Shown here: positions 62,548 through 64,000 of the stretch, piece by piece
How the letters are laid out: each line of letters begins with the position of its first letter
Position numbering within the stretch: position 1 is the stretch's first letter
DNA from: Gonatopus flavifemur
Lineage: Eukaryota > Arthropoda > Insecta > Hymenoptera > Dryinidae
NCBI GenBank assembly: GCA_018340375.1
Contig: JAFFJZ010000043.1
Location: 806,001 to 870,000, forward strand
Direction of reading: 5' to 3'
Length of the DNA: 64,000 bases
Program-made: the position numbers and the translations under genes
The notes under the pieces: model-generated
Told to the model about the DNA's origin: nothing
The model's input: only the letters and a program-made list of their open reading frames with translations
Database searches by the model: none

Positions 62548-64000
62548 TATTGAAGTAGGCGCGCGGGAAAACAGATGAAGAATCCTTTCTATCATGGAAT
62601 CTTACAAGGGGACTTATATATTCAGTGAATGCTCAGTTCGCCACTTGCGAGAAATGAGCAGCACCTTGGTGAAAGTTATTGCAATTTGCCACTTGTGAAG
62701 GAAGTTCCGCTCTGGGTCAAGCCATCGCTGCAGTCGGGTCAGGCTCCCGCTCAAGTTGGGCACAACTACTGCTTATACTGCGCTAAGCTATTTTCTAAGC
62801 TAGGTCAAGCTACCACCCATGCTTGGTGTAGTATCATAATCTACTGCCATCAAGAGTTGCCTAATGCCTGGGACAATGTCCCACCATTCACCACAAATCC
62901 ACGGATATAATTTTTTTTCCTCTTGGCAATGTTGGTTGAAGGATGGACCAGGCGTCCCGCAACCTATGATCAGTGATGGATTAACGGAGTTGATTCATTC
63001 ATCGCCCATATTAGTACGATATTGAGACCATTGTCAGCCATCCTTGCCTCTACATACCTAGAAAGCACAAATATCAATTTGAATTCATAAAAACTTCTGG
63101 AAGAACTCCTTGAACAGTCCTGACTAGAAATCCACTTCATGGACCAGATCAGGTCGAAGTTGATCCAGCCCAGGTCCTGGTAAAGCAACCTCGTCAGGAC
63201 CCGACAAGTCATGTCAAGCTTCACTGATATAAGGACCTTATAAGGCAAGACTGATAAGAATTTGATGCGGAATCCCATACCAAAACCTCCAGAATAAATT
63301 GGAATTAGGATATGGACAGGAAATTCACAACCCAAAAATGTTGTATTCGGCCTGGGAGGATCTAACTTGGAAGATATGCACAGTTGACATTTGTTCAGAA
63401 ATATTTTCCTAACTTAGAGGAAATTTATTTCACCAATAAGTATACAATCTAAAATTAAGACATTTTTGCATTCACTTTATCAAGAGACGCGGCAGCGTCT
63501 CGACACCAAGTACATGAAAAAAAATTTTTTCATATAAATTGTATATTAAGTGCAAATGCAAATGTCGCTGCCAATATAAATATAAACCAATTTCATTCTG
63601 TAGATATGATTTTTTGCTTTCGATTGAGATACCTTCCAATCCAATCGGTGAAGTATTCACTGAGACATCTTAATTTCGATTCTATTTTGTATCATAATAT
63701 TTCAGATTCGATTCTTATTTGCGTTTTTCGGTGCCTTGGAATATTTTCTTTGCGACTTTGTTCCGAAACTCGACTCTCAGTTGTATCAATCGATAACACA
63801 ATTTCGGAACATAACCTGAACGCGATCAGCTGTGATCCAAAGACAGGTGTTTCATTGAAATGTCAATACAACCCAAACAAATTTGTGAGAGAGTGAGAGA
63901 TTATTTTTCTTCTGATCAAAGGTTAGGAATGATTATCACGCGCCGATACAAAATTTCGAATTCAATAAATTCTTCCTATTAAAGTATGGAGTTTATTCAT
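62548..64000. other. No gene recognised
   Basis: The phrase GCCACTTGYGA recurs at 62640 and 62688, and AGCTxGGTCAAGCTACC-like words recur at 62710-62820. A GACGCGGCAGCGTCTC hairpin lies at 63486. AT-rich otherwise, with only unsupported open frames. Confidence 0.4.

Overview
The window looks like arthropod DNA, most likely insect and perhaps a parasitoid hymenopteran (the lineage is inference). It is AT-rich and intron-bearing, with APE-type LINEs, a BEL/Pao LTR retrotransposon, hAT-like and CACTA-like transposases, and dozens of hairpin MITEs. I see no bacterial operons, no CRISPR array, no tRNA and no rRNA. Nearly everything is transposon inserted into transposon. A few host-like exons remain: a DUF4806-like gene at 2.0-20.6 kb, a KDM3-like exon near 51.1 kb, and a small terminal exon at 62.1-62.5 kb.

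Region 1 (0-20.6 kb) is a minus-strand DUF4806-like gene of at least five exons. Exon 1 is near 20.5 kb and the last recognised exon near 2.1 kb. Exon 1 carries an in-frame stop and a frame mismatch, so the gene looks broken or recently decayed. Its introns are full of inverted-repeat elements. The largest intron holds a 9.0-kb unit (10,079-19,074) with about 1-kb terminal inverted repeats (TIRs). Inside this unit are a well-formed intron-containing minus-strand gene (TATA-like box, initiator, two introns, about 117 codons, poly(A) signal), a possible plus-strand spliced ORF, two arrays with a period of about 163 bp flanking the minus-strand gene, and duplicated C-terminal fragments of an unidentified protein. 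This unit is the best candidate for an undescribed system.

Region 2 (20.6-29.6 kb) is hairpin MITEs, a 40-bp minisatellite, and a 2.8-kb near-palindrome (25.9-28.7 kb). The palindrome's arms are built from tandem units of about 210 bp, a foldback-type architecture.

Region 3 (29.6-37.4 kb) is a DNA transposon with about 360-bp TIRs and a perfect 8-bp target duplication. It carries an intact 759-residue putative transposase preceded by four 102-bp repeats. It was invaded by an RTE-like LINE (minus strand), which was itself invaded by a 5'-truncated LINE tail ending in (TATC)n.

Region 4 (37.4-50.8 kb) holds a CACTA-like transposase pseudogene with two in-frame stops and two CR1/Jockey-group LINEs, one 5'-truncated and one nearly full length.

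Region 5 (50.8-64 kb) holds the KDM3-like exon and a minus-strand BEL/Pao retrotransposon (51,899-61,445) with 690-bp LTRs and a primer site resembling tRNA-Tyr. Its 5' LTR is split by a 2.4-kb foldback element with an ACAA target duplication, and that element is split by another palindrome. A small candidate exon follows, interrupted twice by the same 8-bp-TSD MITE family. All boundaries were read by eye; no alignment or database search was run.
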